A stretch of 64,000 nt of DNA, taken from the NCBI GenBank assembly GCA_017428055.1, contig JAFRRN010000042.1:1-64000 (forward strand), in the 5' to 3' direction. This stretch comes from Prevotella sp. Lineage in GTDB: Bacteria; Bacteroidota; Bacteroidia; Bacteroidales; Bacteroidaceae. Below the pieces are notes generated by a model. That model saw only the letters and a list, made by a program, of their open reading frames with translations. It made no database searches and was not told the origin of the DNA. A program made the position numbers and the translations under genes. This document shows, one piece after another, positions 51,102 through 60,100 of the stretch (the first letter of the stretch is position 1; each line of letters starts with the position of its first letter).

Positions 51102-52796
51102 ATGAAAACGAATATCAAATTATACCTTGCAGCAGGTCTGATCTCATTAACGGCCGTCAGCTGCACCGACTTGGATGTCACCCCAGAGTCGCAATATACG
51201 GAATATCCTGCCTCCGACATTGCCCAAGAGGCACAGATGGCAGATGTCTATTTCCACCTTCGTGGCACATTGGGCCGTCGCTATATGGAAGCCATGTCCC
51301 TTTCTTCTGATGAGTGGGTGGGTATATCTTTCGATGGCGATTACTATGACAGTGGTACATACGCACATACCTGTCTTCACAACTTCTCATTCACTGACCC
51401 TTCCATTGGTTGGTATGACGATGTGACTGCGGGTATTACCAAGGCAAACCAGGCCATTTATAACATGGGTGGGCAAGAGGCATCTCCAGAGGGTACGGCA
51501 CCAGCTCGTGCCATGCGTGCCTACTACACCTGGATCTTAATGGATAGTTTTGGCGACACGCCTATCCTTGACCATCTGCTTGCTGCCGATGAAGCTGTTG
51601 AACGTAAGCCACGAGCAGAGGTGGCACGTTGGATAGAAACAGAGTTGCTCGACATTATCCCGTTGCTCTCTGCCGAAAACAACGCCAAAACCTACGGCAA
51701 GCCAAACAAATGGATGGCTGAGGCCCTGCTTGTGAAACTCTATATCAATTGGCCGGTCTACACAGCTGGCGACGTGACCAAGTATGATGCTGCCTCTTAC
51801 AGCAATGAGCATCTTCAGGATGTAGTGAAGTATTGCGACGAAATCATCAATAGCGGTCTCTTTGATATTGCCGCCGGCAGTGACGGCTATCGTTCAAAGT
51901 TCTTCCCTGACAATACGGAGCGTGGTATCAAGGACTTCATCTATGTGATGCCTTTCGATGCCATCAAGGAGCAAGGATTCCAATATTGCCGCCCACGCAT
52001 TTGGCGTCAGGGGCGTAACGATGGCGATGGTGGTCCTGGCTACTTTGGTAGCGACATAGGCAACTCCACAGGTGGAAACTTCTCGATGACCCCAGAGATG
52101 AGTGACTTAATGATGTCTCTTTCTAAGGATGACCGTCAAGAAAACATCCTCGCCGGGCAAATCTATATGTTTGACCCCAATACATACGCCAAGACATCTA
52201 CCCCGTATAAGTATAAAGGTGAGAACATCGTATTGACGAAGAATATTACCCTGAAACGTGTGGATGCCGATGGAAATGTCATCGATCCTGTTCAGACAAA
52301 CACGGGGAAGGATGTCAATGGATGGAGCCAGGGATACAAGTCGGTCAAATGGTTTGTCATCGCCAGTGACTTCAGCAATGGTCGTAACCAGTCGAATGAC
52401 CTGCCAATCTTCCGCTATGCCGACATCCTGCTCACTAAGGCAGAAGCTCTTGTGCGTGGTGCACAAGCAACAGATGGACAGACAGCCCAGCAACTGTTTA
52501 ACATCATCCGCAGTTATGTCAATGCTCCCACCATCGACCACAATCCCTCTTTGCAGGAACTCCTTGACGAGCGTGGTCGTGAGTTCTTCGATGAGAACTG
52601 GCGTCGCAACGACATGATCCGCTTTGGTACGTTTGAGAGCAACTATGGATTCCACACCACGCAGTGGCTTGACCCACTTGATGGTCAGGTTAAGCCATTC
52701 CCCACGGCTCGTTTCGACAAGGAATGCCGTATCTTCCCCATTCCGGAGAATACGCTCAAGAACAACACCAACTGGAAACAGAATGCCGGATATTAA
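51102..52796 (+). CDS. SusD/RagB family nutrient-binding lipoprotein
   Basis: A 564-residue outer-membrane lipoprotein (lipobox TAVSC, Cys at about residue 21) that caps the SusC pore and binds the glycan. Typical SusD marks include CTDLDVTPESQYTE, a TPR-like alpha-helical core with YYTWILMDSFGDTPILD, FRYADILLTKAEALVRG, LLDERGREFFDENWRRNDMIRFG and the C-terminal FPIPENTLKNNTNWKQNAGY. It lies 18 bp after the SusC-OmpA gene. It is complete and is a standard SusD with no extra domain, in contrast to its partner. Confidence 0.96.
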   Translation: MKTNIKLYLAAGLISLTAVSCTDLDVTPESQYTEYPASDIAQEAQMADVYFHLRGTLGRRYMEAMSLSSDEWVGISFDGDYYDSGTYAHTCLHNFSFTDPSIGWYDDVTAGITKANQAIYNMGGQEASPEGTAPARAMRAYYTWILMDSFGDTPILDHLLAADEAVERKPRAEVARWIETELLDIIPLLSAENNAKTYGKPNKWMAEALLVKLYINWPVYTAGDVTKYDAASYSNEHLQDVVKYCDEIINSGLFDIAAGSDGYRSKFFPDNTERGIKDFIYVMPFDAIKEQGFQYCRPRIWRQGRNDGDGGPGYFGSDIGNSTGGNFSMTPEMSDLMMSLSKDDRQENILAGQIYMFDPNTYAKTSTPYKYKGENIVLTKNITLKRVDADGNVIDPVQTNTGKDVNGWSQGYKSVKWFVIASDFSNGRNQSNDLPIFRYADILLTKAEALVRGAQATDGQTAQQLFNIIRSYVNAPTIDHNPSLQELLDERGREFFDENWRRNDMIRFGTFESNYGFHTTQWLDPLDGQVKPFPTARFDKECRIFPIPENTLKNNTNWKQNAGY

Positions 52797-52881
52797 GAAC
52801 ATCCGAGGGGGAGAGGTGTGATGTGTTGTCCGTACAATATGTTATTTAACAATAAACAATCCTCAAAACCTCTATAAATGC

Positions 52882-52921
52882 AAAAAAGAGGGAGCAGATG
52901 ACAGTCTGTTTCCTCTTTTTT
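52882..52921 (+). terminator. Terminator after SusD, abutting the next promoter
   Basis: AAAAAAGAGG (52882-52891) pairs with CCTCTTTTTT (52912-52921), with an inner CAGA/TCTG stem; the T-run leads directly into the -7 box TATCTTTG at 52924-52931. Confidence 0.75.
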
Positions 52922-52923
52922 CG

Positions 52924-52931
52924 TATCTTTG
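52924..52931 (+). promoter_or_regulatory. -7 box of the second PUL transcript
   Basis: TATCTTTG ends only 7 bases before the ATG at 52939. The upstream TTTG box would lie inside the terminator and is weak (CTGT). Confidence 0.5.
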
Positions 52932-52938
52932 TAGCGAG

Positions 52939-54450
52939 ATGGGATTTAGGAGGTTTTTTATATGGTTCTTGCTTTTTATGTGCTTTTGGTCACATGGAAG
53001 AGCTTTTGACATTACGACAAGGCAATTGGGGTTGTCAGGGGAAGATGGTGCCATTTGCACAAAAACGTTACAAGCAGCCATTGACCGTATTTCTGTAAAT
53101 GGCGGAGGGCGGCTGACTTTCAATGCAGGAAAATACATCTCAGGGACATTATGGTTGAGGTCACATGTGGAGTTGTTTTTTGAAGAAGGAGCGGTCTTGT
53201 TTGGTTCCACCAATCCTTATGATTACCAATCCTTGCCGATAGCATCTACCGACGATACCCGCAATGACAATGCCTCTATGGCATTGCTCATGGCGGACAG
53301 GGTGAAAAACGTGGTCGTACATGGTCATGGCATGATTGATGGGCAAGGTTTACAGCTTGCCTTGAATATCGACAGCTTGCACCATACGGGAAAACGGGTC
53401 GATGCCCATTACAATGCACGTCGCCAGAGACCAAGCGAGTTGGTGCGCCCCAAGCTCCTTTTCTTCTATCAATGTCAAAACATATCTATCCGTGACATGC
53501 GTTTTAGGAGTAGTGCCAATTGGGGACTCTCATTTGATATGTGTGAGCAGTTGGCCATCCTAAACCTTGATATCGAGAATCGGGCATATTGGAACAATGA
53601 CGGGATAGACCTCACTGATTGCCGACATGTGGAAGTCAAGGGCTGCCACATCAACTCTGCCGATGATGGGATCTGCCTCAAGTCTTATCATGTCTCATCT
53701 CCTCCCTGTTCTGTGTGTGGCGGCATTGCTACCAACCATGCCATCCGTATTCATGATTGCGAGATTCGCAGCAGTGCCTCAGCCGTGAAGCTTGGCACCG
53801 CCTCTTGGGGAAGTTTCAATGATGTTCACGTGTCTAACATCAAGATTGCAGACACTTTCCGTTCTTGCATCGCCATTGAGAGTGTCGATGGGGCGCAAAT
53901 AGATGGTGTCCTTGTGGAAAGAGTATTTGCACAGAATACTGGAAATGCCATCTTTCTTCGTCTTGGACAACGGGCTGGTGACAGGAAAGGGTGTCTGAAG
54001 AATGTCACCATTCGCCATCTCTCGTGTGACATTCCTTTTGGACGCCCCGATGAACTCTATGACTTGCGGGGACCGGAGGTGGATTTCTTCCACAATCCCT
54101 TCCCTTCCAGCGTCTGTGGCATTCCAGATAACCCTATCCAAAATGTTGTATTGGAGGACATCAACATCAGTTACCCAGGGAGAGCGACACGAGGGATGGC
54201 ATATATGCCTTTGTGGAGAGTGGGTGATGTTCCCGAACAAGTGGCGAAATATCCTGAGTTTTCGATGTTTGGTGAACTGCCTTCTTGGGGCTTTTATGTG
54301 CGCCATGTGGATGGGATTACCTTTCGGAATGTACATCTCACGTTGCGAGACGTTGATTTCCGTCCTGCTTTCGTGTTGGATGATGTACATGGAGAGGTCT
54401 TTGAGAATGTGATACCCGATAGTTCGACAGACTTTTTTATTCATCAATAG
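52939..54450 (+). CDS. Second GH28 family glycoside hydrolase
   Basis: A 503-residue exported beta-helix hydrolase, divergent from the GH28 at 46118. The signal peptide (FFIWFLLFMCFWSHGRA) precedes the domain. Catalytic Asp motifs NNDGIDLTDC and NSADDGICLKS are present, and GHG is replaced by SASAVKLGTAS. The C-terminal third is longer than in the first GH28. It would act on another linkage or part of the galacturonan. It begins a probable second transcript of the PUL and lies 6 bp before the GH92 gene. Confidence 0.88.
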   Translation: MGFRRFFIWFLLFMCFWSHGRAFDITTRQLGLSGEDGAICTKTLQAAIDRISVNGGGRLTFNAGKYISGTLWLRSHVELFFEEGAVLFGSTNPYDYQSLPIASTDDTRNDNASMALLMADRVKNVVVHGHGMIDGQGLQLALNIDSLHHTGKRVDAHYNARRQRPSELVRPKLLFFYQCQNISIRDMRFRSSANWGLSFDMCEQLAILNLDIENRAYWNNDGIDLTDCRHVEVKGCHINSADDGICLKSYHVSSPPCSVCGGIATNHAIRIHDCEIRSSASAVKLGTASWGSFNDVHVSNIKIADTFRSCIAIESVDGAQIDGVLVERVFAQNTGNAIFLRLGQRAGDRKGCLKNVTIRHLSCDIPFGRPDELYDLRGPEVDFFHNPFPSSVCGIPDNPIQNVVLEDINISYPGRATRGMAYMPLWRVGDVPEQVAKYPEFSMFGELPSWGFYVRHVDGITFRNVHLTLRDVDFRPAFVLDDVHGEVFENVIPDSSTDFFIHQ

Positions 54451-54456
54451 CAGCGT

Positions 54457-57114
54457 ATGAGGAGAGAGTGGAATCAAATAAAGACCATGTTGACCGTCAT
54501 AGTGTTTTTCTTTCCTTTGATGGAACGGGCGCAGTCGGTGTGGCAATATGTCGATTCCAAGATTGGCAGCGTGGGCGTGGGGCGCACTTTCCCAGGGCCT
54601 TGTATGCCGTTTGGGATGGTCAAGCCAGGGCCTGATTGTGGCGTGTTGCCTAACGCAGGATGGTCACCTATGCCCGAACCCGTATTGGGATTCTCCCAGA
54701 CCCATGTCAGTGGAACAGGCGGAGGACAGAAATACGGTAACATCTTGATACAGCCCTTCTTGGCGAATGAAGATTCTAAGGTTTCATTTACGAGCATCCT
54801 ATCAACCCGAAAAACAGAGGAAATCGCCTTGGGGTATTATTCCACCACGTATGATAATGGTATACGCACAGAAATCACGACCGATGAACGATGTGCATAT
54901 TACAGGTTTCACTATCCCCAAGTCGCGTCGAAAGAAGCCCTTTTCATTGATTGCACCCATTTCTTGGGAAAGGATTCCATTCCCGATTTACGGGAAAGAC
55001 AACAGTTTATAGGTGCAGAGTTGGAGATAACAAGTCCTTCGGAGGTGCTTGGCTTTACCCGCATCCGTGGCGGATGGAACAATGGCGATGCCTATACCGT
55101 GTATTTCGCCTTGCAAACCGACAAGCCTTTCACTTCATTCGTTGACAAGCAGTGCCAACGAGCCCATCTCATCTTCCAAGACTCTTGTGTTAACGTGAAG
55201 ATAGGCATCTCGTATGTGAGTGCTTGGCAAGCACGAAAAAACATTCCCGATAGAGCCTTTGACCAACAACTTGACTTTCTCCGTAAGACATGGGATGGGC
55301 TTTTGTCAAAAGTGCAAATCGAGGGAACGGAACAACAGAAACGCATGTTCTACACCGCACTTTACCATACCATGCTTATGCCTGTGGACAAAACGGGTGA
55401 AAACCCTAAATGGACAGACACTCCCTATTATGATGATTACTATGCGATATGGGACACTTACCGCACCTCCTCGCCTCTCTTGACGCTTTTATGCCCCAAA
55501 CGGGAGGTGGAAATCGTCAACTCCTTATTAAATATATACGCGCGGGAGGGGTATATGCCCGACGCCCGTAGCGGCGACTGCAACGGACGGACGCAAGGTG
55601 GTTCGAATGCGGAGATTGTCATTGCGGATGCTTTCGTGAAGGGATTGCAGGGAATTGATTACGGGAAAGCCCTTGAGGCGATGCTCAAGGATGCCACTGT
55701 TCCCCCTGGGGGCAATGAGGAAAAGGAGGGTAGGGGAGGATTAAGGGAATACAATGCCCTCGGCTATATCCCGTATGGCATTGACCGTGCGGGTAATCGC
55801 ACCATCGAATATGCCTTTGATGACTATTGCATTGCGACGGTTGCTAAGGGTTTGGGACGAATAGACATAGATGAGGAGTATTTGCAAAAGTCCAAAAACT
55901 GGCGCAACCTATGGCGAACAGACTATGAATGGGATGGGATGAAGGGTTTTATCATGCCCAAGGATGCCCAGGGACGGTGGCTCGACAGTGTACCTTGGGG
56001 GCGTTCCAAGGTGTTCCATCCACAGATTCCTTATACTCCCACTACAAAAGTCGCCCCCTGGTACCTGCCTTGGTGGTCCACGTTCTTCTATGAGGCGACC
56101 TCCGAGGAATACTCTTTAAGCATCCCCCATGACGTGGAAGGGTTGATTGATGCCTGTGGAGGGGATGATGCCTTTCGTCAACGCCTCGACCTTTTCTTCG
56201 AGAAAGGGTATTACAACGTGCAAAACGAGCCATCATTCCTTACCCCTTGTCTTTATCATTGGATAGGTAGGCCCGACCTCAGCTCGCAACGCATTCACCA
56301 AATCATCCGCGATAATTACTCCGATGCGCCAGATGGACTGCCCGGCAATGACGACTCGGGGGCGATGTCATCATGGATGGTTTTCCATTTCATGGGTCTT
56401 TACCCCAATGCGGGACATGACTATTATCTGCTCAATGTCCCCATTTTGCCTGAATACACGATGACTCTGTCTAATGGCAAGCGATTTCATGTTATCCGTA
56501 AGGGAAAGGGCGACGGCTATAAACAGGCTCTTTGGAATGGCGAACCACTACCTCAAGCTCGTCTTACCCACCAACAGATAATGCAAGGAGGCACTCTCCT
56601 TATCCTTACTTCCCCCACCAATTCTATTTCTGCCAAGCTGCCCATTAGTCCCATTAATCCCACTATTCCCCAAAAGTCTCCCACCTTCCTATCTATCAGC
56701 TACACCCTCAACCGCCAATTCCGCACTTGGCCGCTCTCTCTTCAATGGGAAAACGACACGTTGATTGTCACCTGCAAGCAAACCGTCTACCACATTCCGC
56801 GCCACGAGGTGGAACATGCCACGGGATTCAGTTGGCTCTCTCCGCAGACCGATGGCACGGTTTATCATCAGGTGAAGGGAACATTCGCTTTTGTCTCTAC
56901 CGATGCCTTGGCACAATTGAAGGAAAAAGGCTTCTTCGTCTATGATGACATCACATGGCGAAAGGTGAATGAAGACGATGGCATCTTTCATGTGCGAGCC
57001 GATATTGACCGTACAGAGATGTGGATTAGCACCAACTCTTGGCTGCCCTTTGTTGTGGAAATGCGTAACAATCCATTAGGAATCGACTGGAAAATGCAAG
57101 GTTATGAAGAATAG
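54457..57114 (+). CDS. GH92 family alpha-mannosidase-like protein with C-terminal extension
   Basis: An 885-residue exported protein. A signal peptide (MLTVIVFFFPLMERAQS) precedes a GH92 domain (about 25-715) with VWQYVDSKIGSVGVGRTFPG, FSQTHVSGTGG, GYMPDARSGDCNGRTQGGSNAEIVIADAF, the SIPHDVEGL segment and PGNDDSGAMSSWMVF. GH92 enzymes are calcium-dependent exo-alpha-mannosidases. The region of the acid catalyst reads FYEATSEEYSLSIPHD, unlike the usual TEGN form. A linker encoded by a CCCATTAAT repeat (about 726-741) joins a C-terminal extension of about 145 residues that I do not recognise. The gene overlaps the next one by 11 bp. Confidence 0.87.
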   Translation: MRREWNQIKTMLTVIVFFFPLMERAQSVWQYVDSKIGSVGVGRTFPGPCMPFGMVKPGPDCGVLPNAGWSPMPEPVLGFSQTHVSGTGGGQKYGNILIQPFLANEDSKVSFTSILSTRKTEEIALGYYSTTYDNGIRTEITTDERCAYYRFHYPQVASKEALFIDCTHFLGKDSIPDLRERQQFIGAELEITSPSEVLGFTRIRGGWNNGDAYTVYFALQTDKPFTSFVDKQCQRAHLIFQDSCVNVKIGISYVSAWQARKNIPDRAFDQQLDFLRKTWDGLLSKVQIEGTEQQKRMFYTALYHTMLMPVDKTGENPKWTDTPYYDDYYAIWDTYRTSSPLLTLLCPKREVEIVNSLLNIYAREGYMPDARSGDCNGRTQGGSNAEIVIADAFVKGLQGIDYGKALEAMLKDATVPPGGNEEKEGRGGLREYNALGYIPYGIDRAGNRTIEYAFDDYCIATVAKGLGRIDIDEEYLQKSKNWRNLWRTDYEWDGMKGFIMPKDAQGRWLDSVPWGRSKVFHPQIPYTPTTKVAPWYLPWWSTFFYEATSEEYSLSIPHDVEGLIDACGGDDAFRQRLDLFFEKGYYNVQNEPSFLTPCLYHWIGRPDLSSQRIHQIIRDNYSDAPDGLPGNDDSGAMSSWMVFHFMGLYPNAGHDYYLLNVPILPEYTMTLSNGKRFHVIRKGKGDGYKQALWNGEPLPQARLTHQQIMQGGTLLILTSPTNSISAKLPISPINPTIPQKSPTFLSISYTLNRQFRTWPLSLQWENDTLIVTCKQTVYHIPRHEVEHATGFSWLSPQTDGTVYHQVKGTFAFVSTDALAQLKEKGFFVYDDITWRKVNEDDGIFHVRADIDRTEMWISTNSWLPFVVEMRNNPLGIDWKMQGYEE
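56638..56672. repeat. In-frame CCCATTAAT repeat in the GH92 gene
   Basis: Tandem units CCCATTAGTCCCATTAATCC and on, translated as SPINPTIPQKSPT at the junction of the GH92 domain and its C-terminal extension. Confidence 0.65.
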
Positions 57115-60100
57115 AATATACACTTCGTTCATTGTTTTCTTATATATGACATCGGCGTTGGCACAAGATAATGCCGTGTCATCCAAGACTCCCGAACAAT
57201 TAGGTGGTGTCTACTACGCCTATCCCGTTCCGTCAGTATCGGCAATGCCAACACCCCCCGACGGCTATATCCCTTTCTACATTTCCCACTATGGTCGCCA
57301 TGGCTCCCGGTGGTTGCCCGATGATACCCGCTATGAGTGGGTCAATGCGCAGTTTGAGAATGTGGAGAATCTTACCGGATTGGGCAAGCGAGTACGTCGG
57401 CAATTGCGCAAGATTTGGAAAAATGCACAGGGCAATGGTGGCAAACTCACCCCTTTGGGTGCGCGTCAACATCGGCAAATTGCCCAGCGGATGATGTCTC
57501 GTTACCCCAGTCAGTTCAATGGGGATGTCCAAATCATAGCCCGTTCCAGTACGGTTGATAGGTGCCGCCAAAGTATGTTGGCGTTCACAGATGAAATACG
57601 GCGGCATCATCCTGACATAGAGATGTCGGTAGAGACCCACCATCGCGACATGCACTGGCTTGTACACAACACGAAAGAGGTGAAAGAGTTGGAAAGGCGC
57701 GCCAAGGTACGCCCCCATATCTCGCCAGAAAGGTTTATGCTGTCGTTGTTCAATGACCCCGACAAGGTTTTTGATGCCCCCCAAGAGCAACAAAAGGCAT
57801 TGTCTTTGAAACTTCTCTCGGAGTTGTTCACCATCGCTACGGACATGCAAGACATCCCCCTCCATGTCACACTCTTCAACCTCTTCACCCGAGATGAGAT
57901 GGAAGCGGTGTACGAAAGCAACAACCGACGCATGACCATCTGCAATGGCATCCTGCCGCAGAGCGAGGGCATCCCTGCCCGTGCCGCCATCACATTGTGG
58001 CAACAAATCGAGGAGGAGGCTGACAAGGCAATCCAACAATACACCCACCCCACGACCCAAGAGGGTAAGAGGGTAGGGGCATTTCTCCGTTTCGGCCATG
58101 ACACCAACCTCTATCGCCTCCTCTCCCTGTTGCAATTGTCCACCATCCACGCAGAAGGCTTCGACCACATGGACGAGATCCTGCCCATGGCTGCCAACCT
58201 ACAAGTCATCTTCTATCATGGCAAGACCCAACAGGAAGATGATGTCGTCGTCCAGTTCCTCCATAATGAGTGTCCCGCAACCATTGTTCCCAAACAGCCC
58301 AATAACCCCATTAGTCCCATACTCACCACTGGCGGGGATTCCCCTGCCTACTACCGTTGGCAAGATGTCAAGGAGTATATGGCGAGACGCATCCACGACC
58401 TTGAGCATCTTCGCCAACTCAATGCCATCAATACGATGGTAGGCACGGCGCAGGCAAACACCCTCTCGGCGGGACTTTTTGGCAAGGGGTCGGAGGAGCA
58501 TGGGCAGACGCTGCCCGCCGTCCTCGCCCCCAATGGACAGAATTTCTGGACTCCACAGACGCAAGACACCGAACAGAAGTGCATCGCGCCTTACTATTAC
58601 AAAGACTCTCTGTTGCAAGGATTCCGCAATAGCCATTGGATTGTTGGTGGATGTACGCAAGATTACGGTTCGTTTACCGTGGCAACCCTCGGCGGCTCAT
58701 TGCGCACGTTGCCTACGGAGAGGGCTACTCGTTTCTCCCACGATGATGAGATTTCACATCCACATTACTATGCTGTTACCCTGCCCGATGAACATTTGAC
58801 TGCCGAACTGACGGCAACAAGCCATACGGCGATGCTTCGTGTCACACCTATGCAAGACGGGAAGGTACACATCATCATCCAACCTAATAGCGACGAGGGG
58901 CAGGGGTTCGTTGCCGTCGATACCCTTGCCCATGTAGTCTATGGTTACAATCCCGTACACCGTATCTATCAGGGGTGGGGCGAGTCAGCGGGTTTCTCTG
59001 GGCATTTCGTCCTCCGCTATGAGGAATCCCCAATAGATTTTGGTACATTCGATGGGGAGAGGCGTTATCCCCAACGCAATGTTGTTATCCAACGCCCATC
59101 CCCGTCTGACCTCACTTCCACCCACCATCCCGTCATCGCTTCGCCTGTTGGCATCTACTTGACATTCCAAGGGGAAGAGGATCTACCCCTCACGCTCGTC
59201 ATGGCATCGTCACTCATTAGTAAGGAGGGTGCGCTACACAACTTGGAAGTAGAGGCGAAGGGAAAGCCTTTCTCCCAAATGCAGGACGACCTCGCCAACC
59301 AATGGGTGGAGCGGTTGCACACCATCGACGTGGAGGATGCCGATACAGCCCGCGTCAACCAATTCTATGGCGCATTATACAGAGCCTCATTCCTCCCCCG
59401 TGAGATCTCTGATGTTGGCGGAAAGGCTTTTACCGACTACTCTATGTGGGACACCTATCGTGCGGTACATCCCCTGTACAACATCATTGCCCCCACCTTG
59501 TCGGGATGGATGATGCAATCCTTGGTCGATATGTATGAACGGGGTGGATGGCTTCCTATCTTCCCCTGCTGGAATAGTTACACGGCTGCCATGATAGGAG
59601 ACCACTGTGCAGCCACGCTTGCTGATGCCTACATCAAGGGAATCCGCGGTTTTGATACTGCAAAGGCATACGAGGCCATGCGAAAGAATGCTTTTGAGAC
59701 ACCCACAGACATTCATGAATACAAAGATGGCATGGGACGCAGGGCACTTGATTCCTACCTCAAGTATGGATATATCCCATTGGAGGATGGTGTGAAAGAT
59801 GCCTTCCACACAGAGGAGCAAACCTCACGGACACTCGAATATGCCTTTGATGACTTTGCCGTGGCGCAAATGGCGAAGTCATTGGGGCATGAAGACGATT
59901 ATCATGAACTCATGCGACGGAGCCAGAATTGGCGAAATGTCATCAACCCCTACACGGGATGGGCTGACGGTCGTCACGCCGATGGCTCATGGGAAGGCAA
60001 TACAGACATCATCAACCGCAAGCCATATATCACCGAGGGTGCCACTTGCCATTATACTTGGTATGTGCCGCACGACATAGAAGGGTTATTCGAAGTTATT

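Noticed and set aside
57233..58168. 311-codon frame antisense to the phosphatase-GH92 fusion
   Set aside because: Shadow of a conserved phosphatase domain.
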